From RGIG5612 sp045546255 (GTDB lineage Bacteria > Bacillota > Clostridia > Lachnospirales > Lachnospiraceae), in contig JAZQCK010000071.1 in assembly GCA_045546255.1 (NCBI GenBank), forward strand, positions 3,543-67,542: DNA of 64,000 nt, in the 5' to 3' direction. The notes beneath the pieces were generated by a model that did no database searches, had not been told where the DNA came from, and worked only from the letters and a program-made list of their open reading frames with translations. The translations under genes and the position numbers were made by a program. Of the stretch, positions 7,370 through 16,208 are shown piece after piece (the stretch's first letter is position 1; each line of letters starts with the position of its first letter).

Positions 7370-9007
7370 GTGGAACGAACAATCATCGCGATTGATCTAA
7401 AATCTTATTATGCGTCTGTCGAAGCCAGTGACAGAAAATATGATCCGCTGACAACCAATCTTGTTGTTGCGGATGATTCTCGTACAGAAAAAACAATCTG
7501 TCTTGCGGTCTCTCCTTCATTGAAAGCCTATGGCATTTCCGGAAGAGCCCGCCTTTTTGAAGTCATACAGAAAGTAAAAGAGATCAACCATGAACGCTTT
7601 CAAAAGGCGAAAGCGCTTGGCCTCTTGCCGCGCGATGAAAAAGGGCGCTATCACTTTGTCTCTTCTTCGTTTGATGCAGAGGCTCTGGCTGCTGATCCAT
7701 CCTTAGAACTTTCCTATATCGTTGCCCCGCCCCGCATGCGGCTCTATGAAGAAATCAGTACCAAAATCTTTTCCATTTATCTGAAATTTGTCTCTGCAGA
7801 AGATATCCACGTCTATTCCATTGATGAGTGTTTTATTGATGTGACAACTTATCTGAATACATACCGGATGAGTGCACATGAACTGGCAATTACAATGATC
7901 CGGGAGGTCTTATATACGACCGGGATCACGGCTACTGCCGGAATCGGTTCCAATCTCTACCTTGCAAAGATCGCAATGGATATCGTTGCAAAGCATGTGC
8001 CGGCAGATAAAGACGGCGTCCGGATCGCGGAACTTTCGGAACAAAGCTACAGGGAAAAGCTTTGGTGTCACACCCCGCTGACGGATTTTTGGCGGGTAGG
8101 GCCCGGGATTGCGAGACGAATGGCGGCTCTTGGCTGCTACACGATGGGTGACATTGCCCGCTTAAGCATAAAAAATGAAGATGCTCTCTATAATGCGCTT
8201 GGCATCAACGCAGAGCTTTTGATCGACCATGCCTGGGGCTGGGAGCCGACAGAAATAAAAACAATCAAATCCTACCGCCCGCAAACAAATTCGCTTTCTT
8301 CCGGGCAGGTTCTGATGGAGCCCTACCCCTTTGAAAAAGCCCGTCTGATCGTGAAAGAGATGACCGAACTTCTCGTTCTGGATCTGGTAAGGAAGGGCCT
8401 GGTCACAAAAAAGATGGTGCTCACGATCAACTACGACCGAACCTCCATTCAATACGAGCATCAGGGAAGAACTGCGAAGGACTCCACCTTTCGTGTGACG
8501 ACAACAGGAAAAAGATATAAAGGTCCCGTGTCCGTTGACTACTACGGACGCCCGGCGCCAAAGTATGCCCACGGAACCGGAAACTTAGACCGCTGGACCA
8601 GCTCTACCAAACGGATCCGCGAGCTAATGACAGAACTTTATGACAACATTGTCGACCCGGATCTCTTGGTAAGGAGAGTTACGATTGCTGCTGTAAACCT
8701 CATTCCGGAAAACAGCATCCCACCGGAAGAGCCTGAGCAGCTTAGCTTTTTCGAAGATTTTGCCGTCAAAGAAAAAAGACGTGCCGAAGAGGACGCTGCT
8801 GATGAAAGAGAAAAAAGACTTCAGAAAGCCACGCTTGCGCTTCAGCAGAAATTCGGAAAAAATGCTGTGCTAAAAGGTATGAACCTAACGGAAGGCGCAA
8901 CGACCAAACTGAGAAACAACCAAATTGGAGGCCACAGGGCCGGAAGCGAAGATGAAATGAAACCAAAACATACGGCCAACGAAAATGATCAGGAGGAAAC
9001 GCAGTGA
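7370..9007 (+). CDS. Y-family DNA polymerase (UmuC/DinB-like)
   Basis: A 545-residue translesion polymerase starting at GTG. Catalytic carboxylates are visible at Asp9 (AIDLKSYYASVE) and Asp152-Glu153 (YSIDECFID), and the helix-hairpin-helix thumb lies near WRVGPGIARRMAALG. The C-terminal part resembles the little-finger domain and continues into a charged tail rich in Glu and Lys (about 460-545). A beta-clamp motif such as QLSFFEDF is present around residue 450. It belongs to the long UvrX/UmuC-like group that pairs with YolD proteins rather than to short DinB. The cassette is LexA-regulated, and its stop overlaps the start of the YolD-like gene. Confidence 0.93.
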   Translation: MERTIIAIDLKSYYASVEASDRKYDPLTTNLVVADDSRTEKTICLAVSPSLKAYGISGRARLFEVIQKVKEINHERFQKAKALGLLPRDEKGRYHFVSSSFDAEALAADPSLELSYIVAPPRMRLYEEISTKIFSIYLKFVSAEDIHVYSIDECFIDVTTYLNTYRMSAHELAITMIREVLYTTGITATAGIGSNLYLAKIAMDIVAKHVPADKDGVRIAELSEQSYREKLWCHTPLTDFWRVGPGIARRMAALGCYTMGDIARLSIKNEDALYNALGINAELLIDHAWGWEPTEIKTIKSYRPQTNSLSSGQVLMEPYPFEKARLIVKEMTELLVLDLVRKGLVTKKMVLTINYDRTSIQYEHQGRTAKDSTFRVTTTGKRYKGPVSVDYYGRPAPKYAHGTGNLDRWTSSTKRIRELMTELYDNIVDPDLLVRRVTIAAVNLIPENSIPPEEPEQLSFFEDFAVKEKRRAEEDAADEREKRLQKATLALQQKFGKNAVLKGMNLTEGATTKLRNNQIGGHRAGSEDEMKPKHTANENDQEETQ

Positions 9008-9462
9008 ACGATGCACGTATCTTATATGGCGATATCATAGATCTGCCCCACCATCAGTCTTCTGTGCATCCGCACATGAGTCTTTATGACCGCGCCGCAC
9101 AGTTTGCTCCTTTCGCTGCACTCACAGGCTATGATGATATGATCACAGAAGAAGCCAGGGAAACGGGCCTTAAAATGGCACAGAATCTAAAACGTCTGAA
9201 TGCAAAAATTAAAGTAATCTCTGATATGCTGGAATCCGGGAATCACCCTACACTTTCCTTTACTATCTTTGTGCCGGATGAGAAAAAATCCGGCGGCTCT
9301 TATGAGGAAGTAAAAGGAATCGTAAAGCGAATCGACCCGCTTACAGATACCCTTGTTCTCTTTTCCGAAAATGAAAAATCTAATGGATTAAAACTGAAAC
9401 TGGATGATATCCATGATATTTATGGGGAAGCGGTTGATTACTTAGATGACGAGATCCTATAA
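9004..9462 (+). CDS. YolD-like protein
   Basis: A 152-residue protein of the YolD-like family, recognised by the N-terminal HPHMSLYDRAAQFAPFAAL region and by its position after a Y-family polymerase. It starts at GTG in the GTGA overlap with the polymerase stop, with AGGAGG eight bases before it. YolD proteins are encoded with UvrX-type polymerases in Firmicutes and phages and are SOS-induced. They are proposed to act as UmuD-like partners, but the mechanism is not established. Confidence 0.85.
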   Translation: MNDARILYGDIIDLPHHQSSVHPHMSLYDRAAQFAPFAALTGYDDMITEEARETGLKMAQNLKRLNAKIKVISDMLESGNHPTLSFTIFVPDEKKSGGSYEEVKGIVKRIDPLTDTLVLFSENEKSNGLKLKLDDIHDIYGEAVDYLDDEIL

Positions 9463-9468
9463 ACAAAA

Positions 9469-9498
9469 CGATACCCCGGATAAGCTTCCAGGGTATCG
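9469..9498. terminator. Terminator between the SOS cassette and the flavoprotein gene
   Basis: Inverted arms CGATACCC (9469-9476) and GGGTATCG (9491-9498). On the minus strand the stem is followed by TTTTGTTTAT, so it mainly serves the flavoprotein operon, and it separates the two convergent units. Confidence 0.7.
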
Positions 9499-9528
9499 CT
9501 GTTCGAGGTTTATTATGCAAACGAAAGT

Positions 9529-10473
9529 TTATTTCAATTCCGGAAAGCTAAGTCTGCTCTCCGCGATTTTATCTTTATAGCTTTCGTTATACATCTGTTT
9601 GATTTTTTCAGCACCTTCTGCTGCCTTCTTGTGGCCGATGCCGATATTTCTCATATGCAGATCCTGCCCATATGGGGCCCAGCGGCTCTTTTCAAGCGCT
9701 TCTTCGGTGAAGGAGACCTTCACTTTGCCATCTTCGACAGTTACAGTTGCCTGCACGTTACACTGCGGGCAATAAGCTGTTCCATCCGGATTGATACGAA
9801 GCAGATTGCTGTGGCAGTATGCACAGATACCTTCTGTTCCTTCATAAGGAGCATTCTTACCGGTCTCCTGTTTATACTGTACTGCCTTCGCTACGTTCTC
9901 ACCCATCTTGCGCATTCTGGCAAGAACATCTTCATCCAAAAGGACTGCCTGTTTTGCAGTTTGGAAGTCAAAGTGAACTGCATCCACAACACCGTCATAG
10001 ACTCCGACAAGTTCCATCGTAATCATACGCATTAGATTCGGAATGTAATCAGTCCAGTCAGTTCCTCCAATAGAGAAACATGCGCCGACTTTACAGATAT
10101 CTACGCCCTGTGTCACATGACGGTAGTCACCAGAAGCATGCATCTTGTTTAAGAACTTGATCATGATTCCAGGCGGAATCAGGTTATAAGCTGGAGCAGA
10201 AACTATGATGGCATCTGCCTCTCTCATCTGCATTTCGATGAAATGGAAATGGTCTTTATCAACGCCATGTACGCAGCGGAATTCAAAGTCTCCCTGCAAT
10301 TTTTTTGCCATACAAGTCTCGCAGCCAATGCAGGCTTTGATTTCAGCATCCTGAAGATTTACGAAGCTGCAGTTCGCATCAGGACAAACGGATTTTACGC
10401 CTGCAAAGACATCCTGCATCATGATTTCAGTGTTACCACCTTTACGGCCACAGCAAATACCAAATACTTTCAT
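9529..10473 (-). CDS. NADPH-dependent FMN reductase-like flavoprotein with zinc-ribbon tail
   Basis: A 314-residue protein. Residues 1-200 form a flavodoxin-like fold: MKVFGICCGRKGGNTEIMM fits the FMN phosphate loop, CIGCETCMAKK a cysteine motif of this reductase group, and VSAPAYNLIPPGIMIKFLNK the second flavin loop. Residues about 212-232 (CAYCHSNLLRINPDGTAYC, then PQC) look like a zinc ribbon. It follows the MFS gene by 1 nt, so transporter and reductase are probably one functional unit. The substrate is unknown; the FMN fold suggests reduction of a quinone, nitro or aromatic compound. Confidence 0.8.
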   Translation of the reverse strand: MKVFGICCGRKGGNTEIMMQDVFAGVKSVCPDANCSFVNLQDAEIKACIGCETCMAKKLQGDFEFRCVHGVDKDHFHFIEMQMREADAIIVSAPAYNLIPPGIMIKFLNKMHASGDYRHVTQGVDICKVGACFSIGGTDWTDYIPNLMRMITMELVGVYDGVVDAVHFDFQTAKQAVLLDEDVLARMRKMGENVAKAVQYKQETGKNAPYEGTEGICAYCHSNLLRINPDGTAYCPQCNVQATVTVEDGKVKVSFTEEALEKSRWAPYGQDLHMRNIGIGHKKAAEGAEKIKQMYNESYKDKIAESRLSFPELK

Positions 10474-10474
10474 A

Positions 10475-11845
10475 TTATTTCTCTCCCATCATTTCAGCTG
10501 CAGATTTGGTAAGACCTTCTTCCGGAAGTCCGGCTTCTTTACGATATTGCTTATCTTTATTGAGGATCATCTGCGGATGGAAGATAAGCATAAGGATTGT
10601 ACCGATAAGACCCAGTGCAGAAAGAACAATCCAAACAACGGTAAATCCACCTGTTGCCGCACTTAAACCTGCAACGATCAACGGACCAAATGCGCAGATG
10701 AGGTTTGCAACTGCATTGATCATAGTGAACGCAGACGGAAAGTCCTCTCTTCTCCAATACTGCGCTGCTGCCGAAACGGTAAAGTTGGAAGATGCACCCA
10801 GGAAAATCTGAAGGAATGCAAAACCAACATAGAACAGCGGAAGAATGTGGAATACGCAAAGGATACCGCTGAGAAGCATCAGGATGCAGGAAATGATCAG
10901 TGCAACTCTTGTACCGAATTTGGTATCAATAAGACCCATAACCCAGCTTCCGACACAGCCCACTGCAGCAAAGATCAGCAGCGTGATCGTTCCTAATGAA
11001 GTCGGCGCAACGCCGCCAATGACAAACTGCTCGCCATAGGAACCGAGGATCGGAATGACCTGTGTCATAACACCGACAGAACCAATCAGAAGGATACCCT
11101 GCGGAATAACAATGATCCAAAAACCAGGTGTGCGTAGAATATTCTTTACTGTCCATACGGAGTTTTTCTTTGCTTCCTGCTGTGCAGCAAGCATCTGATG
11201 TGCCATCTCCGGAGTCATGCTCTTGTCATTGTCCGGATATGCACCACACTGCTCCGGATACTCTTTAATAAAGATTACACAGATCAGGATTCCGACGACA
11301 TCCATGATGAGCCATGGAAGCCAGCAAAGGAGCTGATTGCCACCGGTAGATCCGAGCATGTTACCAAAGATTGTAAGTGCAATACCGTTAATGATCGGGA
11401 ATGCAAGGGTTGCAACACCCATAACGGTTCCTTTTCTTCTCGGGAACCACTGTCCAACGATTGTTGATACAACGAAGGTAGCGCCAACAACGCTGCAGAA
11501 TACAGCAAGACCCCAAACGATCAGCCATACAGCCTCACTAAAATGAAGTGTTGCCATACCGATTGCAAATACGCCTGCTAAGGACAGCAGTACAATAGAT
11601 GTGCCTTTCAAATGACCAGAATTTGCAATCTTCTGGCCAACGATCAGCTGCAGTACGATAGCAGCCAAACTTGCAACCAGATAAATGGTGGAAACCAGAG
11701 TTCCGTTCCAGGCACTGCCGTTCAGTGTCGGGTACAGATTCTGTCCAATATTGTTGATAACACAGTACATTGCAAACGCAAGGAACTGATAGATCATCAA
11801 CATTGTTCCTCTGAAGCCAAAGCCTCTAACTTTTGGTTGTTCCAT
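10475..11845 (-). CDS. MFS transporter, OFA (oxalate/formate antiporter-like) type
   Basis: A 456-residue protein with about 12 membrane spans. The intracellular loop WFPRRKGTVMGV and the segment ASSNFTVSAAAQYWR are shared almost word for word with the MFS gene at 16209-17558, so the two are paralogues. OFA-type carriers often exchange organic anions. The leader AAGAAAAGGAGAGGTTTA before the ATG is also nearly identical in the two genes. It has its own promoter and is followed directly by the flavoprotein gene. The LysR gene upstream is a plausible regulator. The substrate cannot be read from the sequence. Confidence 0.88.
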   Translation of the reverse strand: MEQPKVRGFGFRGTMLMIYQFLAFAMYCVINNIGQNLYPTLNGSAWNGTLVSTIYLVASLAAIVLQLIVGQKIANSGHLKGTSIVLLSLAGVFAIGMATLHFSEAVWLIVWGLAVFCSVVGATFVVSTIVGQWFPRRKGTVMGVATLAFPIINGIALTIFGNMLGSTGGNQLLCWLPWLIMDVVGILICVIFIKEYPEQCGAYPDNDKSMTPEMAHQMLAAQQEAKKNSVWTVKNILRTPGFWIIVIPQGILLIGSVGVMTQVIPILGSYGEQFVIGGVAPTSLGTITLLIFAAVGCVGSWVMGLIDTKFGTRVALIISCILMLLSGILCVFHILPLFYVGFAFLQIFLGASSNFTVSAAAQYWRREDFPSAFTMINAVANLICAFGPLIVAGLSAATGGFTVVWIVLSALGLIGTILMLIFHPQMILNKDKQYRKEAGLPEEGLTKSAAEMMGEK

Positions 11846-11895
11846 ATTAAACCTCTCCTTTTCTTATTTGTTAAACCTCAAACGTTTACAGATGT

Positions 11896-11924
11896 ATTTT
11901 ACTAAATGTACATATTAGGAACAA
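11896..11924 (-). promoter_or_regulatory. Promoter of the MFS-flavoprotein operon
   Basis: TTGTTC (11924-11919), a 17-nt spacer, and TAAAAT (11901-11896) on the minus strand, immediately downstream of the LysR terminator. Confidence 0.65.
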
Positions 11925-11930
11925 TCAACT

Positions 11931-11969
11931 AAAAAAAGAGCATTTGCAATGTTTTTATTGCAAATGCTC
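11931..11969 (-). terminator. Terminator of the LysR gene
   Basis: A 12-bp perfect stem GAGCATTTGCAA / TTGCAAATGCTC with an 8-nt loop, followed by seven T on the minus strand. Confidence 0.92.
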
Positions 11970-12033
11970 AATAATCTTTCTATTTGTATATTCATTCAGA
12001 AAGTATCAGCACAGATTGGCTTATCCAAATAAC

Positions 12034-12927
12034 TCATTTTTCTTCTAATTCGATCATGTATTGGGCTGCTTTTTCATGTTTTGGATCTTTCCAAACCAGC
12101 AGCATATCGGTATGAGCCGCATTCGTTAGGTGAATTGGAAAAGTCTTGATCTGATCCCTGGCCTCTTCTAAAAGTTCATCAAACAGGAGCGCTACTCCTT
12201 CCTCTGTTTCCACTGCAATATTGATTGCTCTCGGTCCATTGAAATACTTGATTTTTTTCGGCTGAAGCTGAATCTCTTCCAGATCTTTTCGAAACCTTTC
12301 AGCTGCTTCACCTGAATAGCTTTCCCCTATCATTAAAATCGTCTCATTTTTCAGATCAGAAATCTTCAGTGTTTTTTTCTTGGCCAGCGGATGGTTCTTT
12401 GACATCGCAGCTACTAAATGCAGAGCCTCCTTACGTATAACGGCCCGATGGTATTTATGATCCGAACTGACATCCGAAGAGATCATGAATAGCATATCGA
12501 CTTCGCCCGCATCCAGCATAGAAAACATTTCTGTCGGACTTCCGAGGCGGTATTCCAAATTGAATGCATCTTCTTGATCCTGAAGTTTCCTGATCAACGG
12601 AACCACATAGCTTCGGACAAAACGCATATCCTGAATTCCAACAACAAGTGAGTTATTATCTGCCTCATGCAGTTTCCGGGCCTGAAGAACTGCTCTGTCA
12701 AAGATTCCCTGCATTTCTTTGCACGCGTCAAGAAAAACTCTGCCCGCATCTGTAAGACAGATCCTTCGCTTATTGCTGCGGTCGATCAGCTCGATCTTCA
12801 ATTCTTTTTCCAAGGCTTTGATCTGCGTGCTCAAGACCTGGTGGGATACATACAGTTTTTCTGCAGCTTTCGTATAACTTTCACTATTGGCGACCTCCAG
12901 AAAATACTGAATCTGCGTTGAAGTCAT
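12034..12927 (-). CDS. LysR family transcriptional regulator
   Basis: A 297-residue LysR-type regulator. The N-terminal helix-turn-helix is evident (FLEVANSESYTKAAEKLYVS, about 8-27), followed by the linker helix and a two-lobed effector domain (about 90-295). The ribosome site AAGAAGG precedes the ATG. It lies between the ECF operon and the MFS-flavoprotein operon, in the same direction as both and separated from each by a hairpin. Regulation of the adjacent MFS operon is the simplest inference; the ligand is unknown. Confidence 0.92.
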   Translation of the reverse strand: MTSTQIQYFLEVANSESYTKAAEKLYVSHQVLSTQIKALEKELKIELIDRSNKRRICLTDAGRVFLDACKEMQGIFDRAVLQARKLHEADNNSLVVGIQDMRFVRSYVVPLIRKLQDQEDAFNLEYRLGSPTEMFSMLDAGEVDMLFMISSDVSSDHKYHRAVIRKEALHLVAAMSKNHPLAKKKTLKISDLKNETILMIGESYSGEAAERFRKDLEEIQLQPKKIKYFNGPRAINIAVETEEGVALLFDELLEEARDQIKTFPIHLTNAAHTDMLLVWKDPKHEKAAQYMIELEEK

Positions 12928-12952
12928 AGAAACCTTCTTTCTTATTCAAAGA

Positions 12953-12977
12953 CGGACCTGTGTATATCACAGATCCG
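12953..12977 (-). terminator. Hairpin after ecfT
   Basis: CGGACCTGTG (12953-12962) pairs with CACAGATCCG (12968-12977) with one G-T pair. The T-run after it on the minus strand is short (TCTTTG), so termination is probably partial. Confidence 0.55.
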
Positions 12978-12992
12978 CTTATAGCAAATATC

Positions 12993-13820
12993 TTAAATTG
13001 CTCCAATTGTCACAAAGCGGGACATTAAGATCCGAAGTCCGATAGATGCCAGCAAGAACAACAAAAGCACAATATAGGCAATCATATCTCTTTTATGATA
13101 CTTAAGCGGATACATTTTCGTCCGCCCTTCTCCGCCGGAATAACAGCGGGATTCCATTGCTGTTGCAAGTTCTGAGGCGCGTCGGAATGCAGAGATAAAA
13201 AGCGGCACCATAATCGGAACCATTCCCTTTGCTTTTACAAGGATTCCGCCAGTATCAAAATCCGCACCCCTTGCAAGCTGGGCTTTCATGATCTTATTGA
13301 CTTCCTCGGAAAGGATCGGGATAAAGCGGAGTGCGATACTCATCATCATCGCGATCTCATGGCCCGGGAAATGGATCTTATTTAACGGCTGAAAGACTTT
13401 TTCTAGCCCGGCCGTAAGATTGGTCGGTGTCGTGGTATAAGTCAGCATCGATGATCCTACAATGACACAGATCAATCGGATTGCAAAGAAAGCTGCCCGC
13501 AGAATTCCCTGACGGCTCATATGAAAAATCCACCATCTCCAAATGATATCGCCTTCGCTGAAAAACAGGTTAAAGAAGATGGCAACGATCACAAGAACCC
13601 AGACAAACTTCAAACCCTTTAAAATATGTTTCAGCGGAACTTTGGAAAGATAGATCAAAACACCCAGTGCCGCAATGATAAACAAAAGGCCGAAAATATT
13701 ATTGATGATAAAAACGGAAGCAATATAAACAACGACCCCAAGAAGTTTCACTCTTGGATCGAGTTTATTAATGATTGATGTGACTGGATAAAATTGTCCG
13801 ATGGTAATATCTCTGAACAT
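12993..13820 (-). CDS. ecfT: ECF transporter transmembrane subunit EcfT
   Basis: A 275-residue membrane protein of the energy-coupling factor module shared by vitamin and metal S-components. Several hydrophobic spans are visible. The cytoplasmic coupling helices carry the two family motifs, ARGADFDTGG (an A-R-G motif) and SRCYSGGEGRTKM (the second ARG-like motif, here SRC). Length is typical. It is the last gene of the operon that also encodes both ATPases. No S-component is encoded nearby, so this is a group II, shared-module transporter. Confidence 0.95.
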   Translation of the reverse strand: MFRDITIGQFYPVTSIINKLDPRVKLLGVVVYIASVFIINNIFGLLFIIAALGVLIYLSKVPLKHILKGLKFVWVLVIVAIFFNLFFSEGDIIWRWWIFHMSRQGILRAAFFAIRLICVIVGSSMLTYTTTPTNLTAGLEKVFQPLNKIHFPGHEIAMMMSIALRFIPILSEEVNKIMKAQLARGADFDTGGILVKAKGMVPIMVPLFISAFRRASELATAMESRCYSGGEGRTKMYPLKYHKRDMIAYIVLLLFLLASIGLRILMSRFVTIGAI

Positions 13821-13829
13821 GCTTCCTTC

Positions 13830-14681
13830 TTATTTTTTCGCAGAAACAAGAATCGCTTCTGCTGCTTCTTCTACTGTAATGGCACCTTTGATCCCAATGC
13901 TTTCCGTAAAGGCTTGCACTTCCGGAACTCCAAGGCCGATGCTTTCTAATTCTTCGCGGTGTGAAAAGACTTCATGCGTCGTTCCATCTAAGATCACATT
14001 GCTCTTATGCATCGCGATCACACGGTCTGCATACTGGGCAACTTCTTCCATACTGTGAGAGACCAGGATAACGGTCGTTTCTTTTTCTCTCTGATATTTC
14101 TTAAGCAGATTTAAGATTTCTGTTTTTCCTTTGGGGTCAAGACCTGCGGTCGGCTCATCCAGGATCAGCACTTCCGGCTCCATCGCTAAAACACCGGCGA
14201 TTGCAGCTCTTCGTTTCTGACCACCGGAAAGATCAAACGGTGATTTCAAAATCGAATGCTCCGGCATATGGACCTCTTCCAAGGCTTTATATGCCCTCTG
14301 TTCTGCTTCTTCTTGTGTGAGTCCTTGGTTCTTCGGCCCGTAGCAGACATCTTTTAAAACGGTCTCGTCAAAGAGCTGATATTCCGGATACTGAAAGACC
14401 AGACCGACTTTGCATCTTAAATCGCGGATGCGCTTTTTCTGCGCCTTGGTTTCTTTACCTTCTATATAGATGACTTCCCCATCATAGGAGATTGTTCCCT
14501 TGGTCGGTTTTAAAAGCCCATTCAGCATCTGGATCAGCGTGGACTTTCCCGATCCCGTACTTCCGATGATCGCCGTTAGTGTGTTTCCGCCAATCTCCAG
14601 ATTGACATCATTGACCGCTACGACCTTTTCTACGGTTTCCGGATTATATATGTAGCTAACATGATCTAATTTGATAATCAT
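13830..14681 (-). CDS. ecfA2: ECF transporter ATP-binding subunit EcfA2
   Basis: A 283-residue ABC ATPase. Walker A GSTGSGKS, Q-loop VFQYPEYQLF, signature LSGGQKRR and Walker B VLILDEPTAGLD are all intact. It pairs with EcfA1 to form the asymmetric ATPase dimer that drives EcfT. It starts directly at the ecfA1 stop and is followed 9 nt later by ecfT. Confidence 0.97.
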   Translation of the reverse strand: MIIKLDHVSYIYNPETVEKVVAVNDVNLEIGGNTLTAIIGSTGSGKSTLIQMLNGLLKPTKGTISYDGEVIYIEGKETKAQKKRIRDLRCKVGLVFQYPEYQLFDETVLKDVCYGPKNQGLTQEEAEQRAYKALEEVHMPEHSILKSPFDLSGGQKRRAAIAGVLAMEPEVLILDEPTAGLDPKGKTEILNLLKKYQREKETTVILVSHSMEEVAQYADRVIAMHKSNVILDGTTHEVFSHREELESIGLGVPEVQAFTESIGIKGAITVEEAAEAILVSAKK

Positions 14682-15578
14682 CTATTTAGTAACGTTTAAC
14701 GAAATTTTATTAATTGCTTCCCGCAGTTCCTCTTCTGATGTGATCCCCAGTGGGATCTCCATACCTTTGTCTCTTAACGCTTTCGCAAGCTGACAGATCT
14801 GAGGGAGTTTAAGACCCAGCTTTTCAATCTCTTCTTCCTGTGAGAAGATCTCTTTCGGAGTTCCCTGCATCTTCAAATGCCCGGCTTCCATAACAAAGAT
14901 GTAATCCGCTTCTAAGGCCTCTTCCATATAGTGCGTAATAGAAATGATCGTAATACCATCATCCTGATTCAGCTTTTTAACGGTATCCATAACTTCTTTT
15001 CGGCCTTTTGGATCCAGCATTGCCGTAGACTCATCAAGAACGATACATTTCGGGTTCATGGCTAACACGCCAGCGACAGCGACACGCTGTTTCTGACCAC
15101 CGGAAAGCTTATTCGGAGACACCTTTGCATACTCACGCATATTAACTTCATCCAGAGCCCAATAGACGCCCTTTCGAATCTCCTCAGTCGATGCCCCGAT
15201 GTTTTCAAGGCCAAAGGCGACTTCCTCGTCTACGATCGAGCCGATGATCTGGTTATCCGGATTCTGAAAGACCATTCCAACAGTACGTCTGATCTCCCAA
15301 AGCTTTTCTTCATCTTTGGAGTCCATACCATCGATCCAAAGCGTTCCTTCGGATGGCGTGATCAGCGCGTTCAGGTGTTTTGCAAACGTGGATTTTCCGG
15401 ACCCGTTATGTCCTAAGATACAGATAAACTGTCCGGGACGAACAGTAAGAGAGAGATCCTCTAAGGCTTTGCTTGCTTCCTGATCAGCTTTTTTCGCCTG
15501 CTTCTCCTCTTCCGTAAGGTCCGTGTCTTCAAAGACCGGATAGCTGTATGAAATTTTCTCCGCTTTGATTATATCCAT
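14682..15578 (-). CDS. ecfA1: ECF transporter ATP-binding subunit EcfA1
   Basis: A 298-residue ABC ATPase with Walker A GHNGSGKS, Q-loop VFQNPDNQI, signature LSGGQKQR and Walker B CIVLDEST. Asn-Pro-Asp after the Q-loop glutamine is typical of EcfA1. It has an unusual acidic insertion near residues 17-38 (DTDLTEEEKQAKKADQEASK) between the first strands, which accounts for its extra length. It is adjacent to ecfA2 with no intergenic space. Confidence 0.97.
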   Translation of the reverse strand: MDIIKAEKISYSYPVFEDTDLTEEEKQAKKADQEASKALEDLSLTVRPGQFICILGHNGSGKSTFAKHLNALITPSEGTLWIDGMDSKDEEKLWEIRRTVGMVFQNPDNQIIGSIVDEEVAFGLENIGASTEEIRKGVYWALDEVNMREYAKVSPNKLSGGQKQRVAVAGVLAMNPKCIVLDESTAMLDPKGRKEVMDTVKKLNQDDGITIISITHYMEEALEADYIFVMEAGHLKMQGTPKEIFSQEEEIEKLGLKLPQICQLAKALRDKGMEIPLGITSEEELREAINKISLNVTK

Positions 15579-16061
15579 CTATTCTCCAACCGGATGTATA
15601 AAGATCACCATAAGAATGGCAACGATCAGCAGTCCAAGAATCCTGCCCCATGCAGCTTTCTTTCCCATCTTCTTCGCTTTATATACCTGATAGGCGGTAA
15701 AGCCTGCTGCAAAGGCCCAAAGGACAAACCCCGGAATCATAAGTAACGGCATGCGCATCGTTTTAGACAAGGCCATAAAAGGACAACTCGCAAATGCGGT
15801 TGCGATGCCGATCAATTCATTTCTAGCTTTTAGTCGTGCAAACGCTTTATCCTCATCCGTCTGCTCTTTTTTCGCTTCGCTGTCTGCATGGACAGTGACT
15901 TGCTGCTTTAATTGAGAAAGTCCTTTTGTATCATCCTGCGCAGCAACTTCTTCTGCTTCAAATGGAAAAAAGCTCTTGCAAAACCTGCAGCGGTATCCGT
16001 CTTCTTCCTGCAGCAGGCTGCTGCCACAATAAGGACATTTTGAGTTGTTCATATCAGACAT
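15579..16061 (-). CDS. Zinc-ribbon membrane protein of the ECF operon
   Basis: A 160-residue protein with an N-terminal zinc ribbon (CPYCGSS...CRFC, residues about 9-31), a polar linker, and two hydrophobic segments near the C-terminus (about 105-128 and 137-157). I do not recognise a named family. It is the first gene after the operon promoter and abuts ecfA1, so it is co-expressed with the ECF module. It is too small and lacks enough membrane spans to be a usual S-component. Confidence 0.7.
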   Translation of the reverse strand: MSDMNNSKCPYCGSSLLQEEDGYRCRFCKSFFPFEAEEVAAQDDTKGLSQLKQQVTVHADSEAKKEQTDEDKAFARLKARNELIGIATAFASCPFMALSKTMRMPLLMIPGFVLWAFAAGFTAYQVYKAKKMGKKAAWGRILGLLIVAILMVIFIHPVGE

Positions 16062-16097
16062 AAACTGACCCTGCCTTTTTACTTCATACAGTGAGAT

Positions 16098-16126
16098 ATT
16101 TTAACAGTTTCTATTAACAAGGGCAA
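16098..16126 (-). promoter_or_regulatory. Promoter of the ECF operon
   Basis: TTGCCC (16126-16121), a 17-nt spacer, and TAAAAT (16103-16098) on the minus strand, starting directly after the terminator of the upstream MFS gene. No riboswitch fits in the short leader. Confidence 0.6.
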
Positions 16127-16157
16127 GAAAAAACAGGAGAACCTTTCGGTTCTCCTG
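16127..16157 (-). terminator. Terminator of the second MFS gene
   Basis: A 10-bp perfect stem CAGGAGAACC / GGTTCTCCTG with a 4-nt loop, followed on the minus strand by TTTTTTTCTT. Confidence 0.93.
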
Positions 16158-16208
16158 CACTTCATTTTCTGAAAAATTATTGGTTTATTTTTAATCTTTA
16201 CGCGTAAA

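Noticed and set aside
16062..16126. Riboswitch before the ECF operon
   Set aside because: The leader from promoter to first ATG is only some 30 nt, too short for a known vitamin riboswitch.
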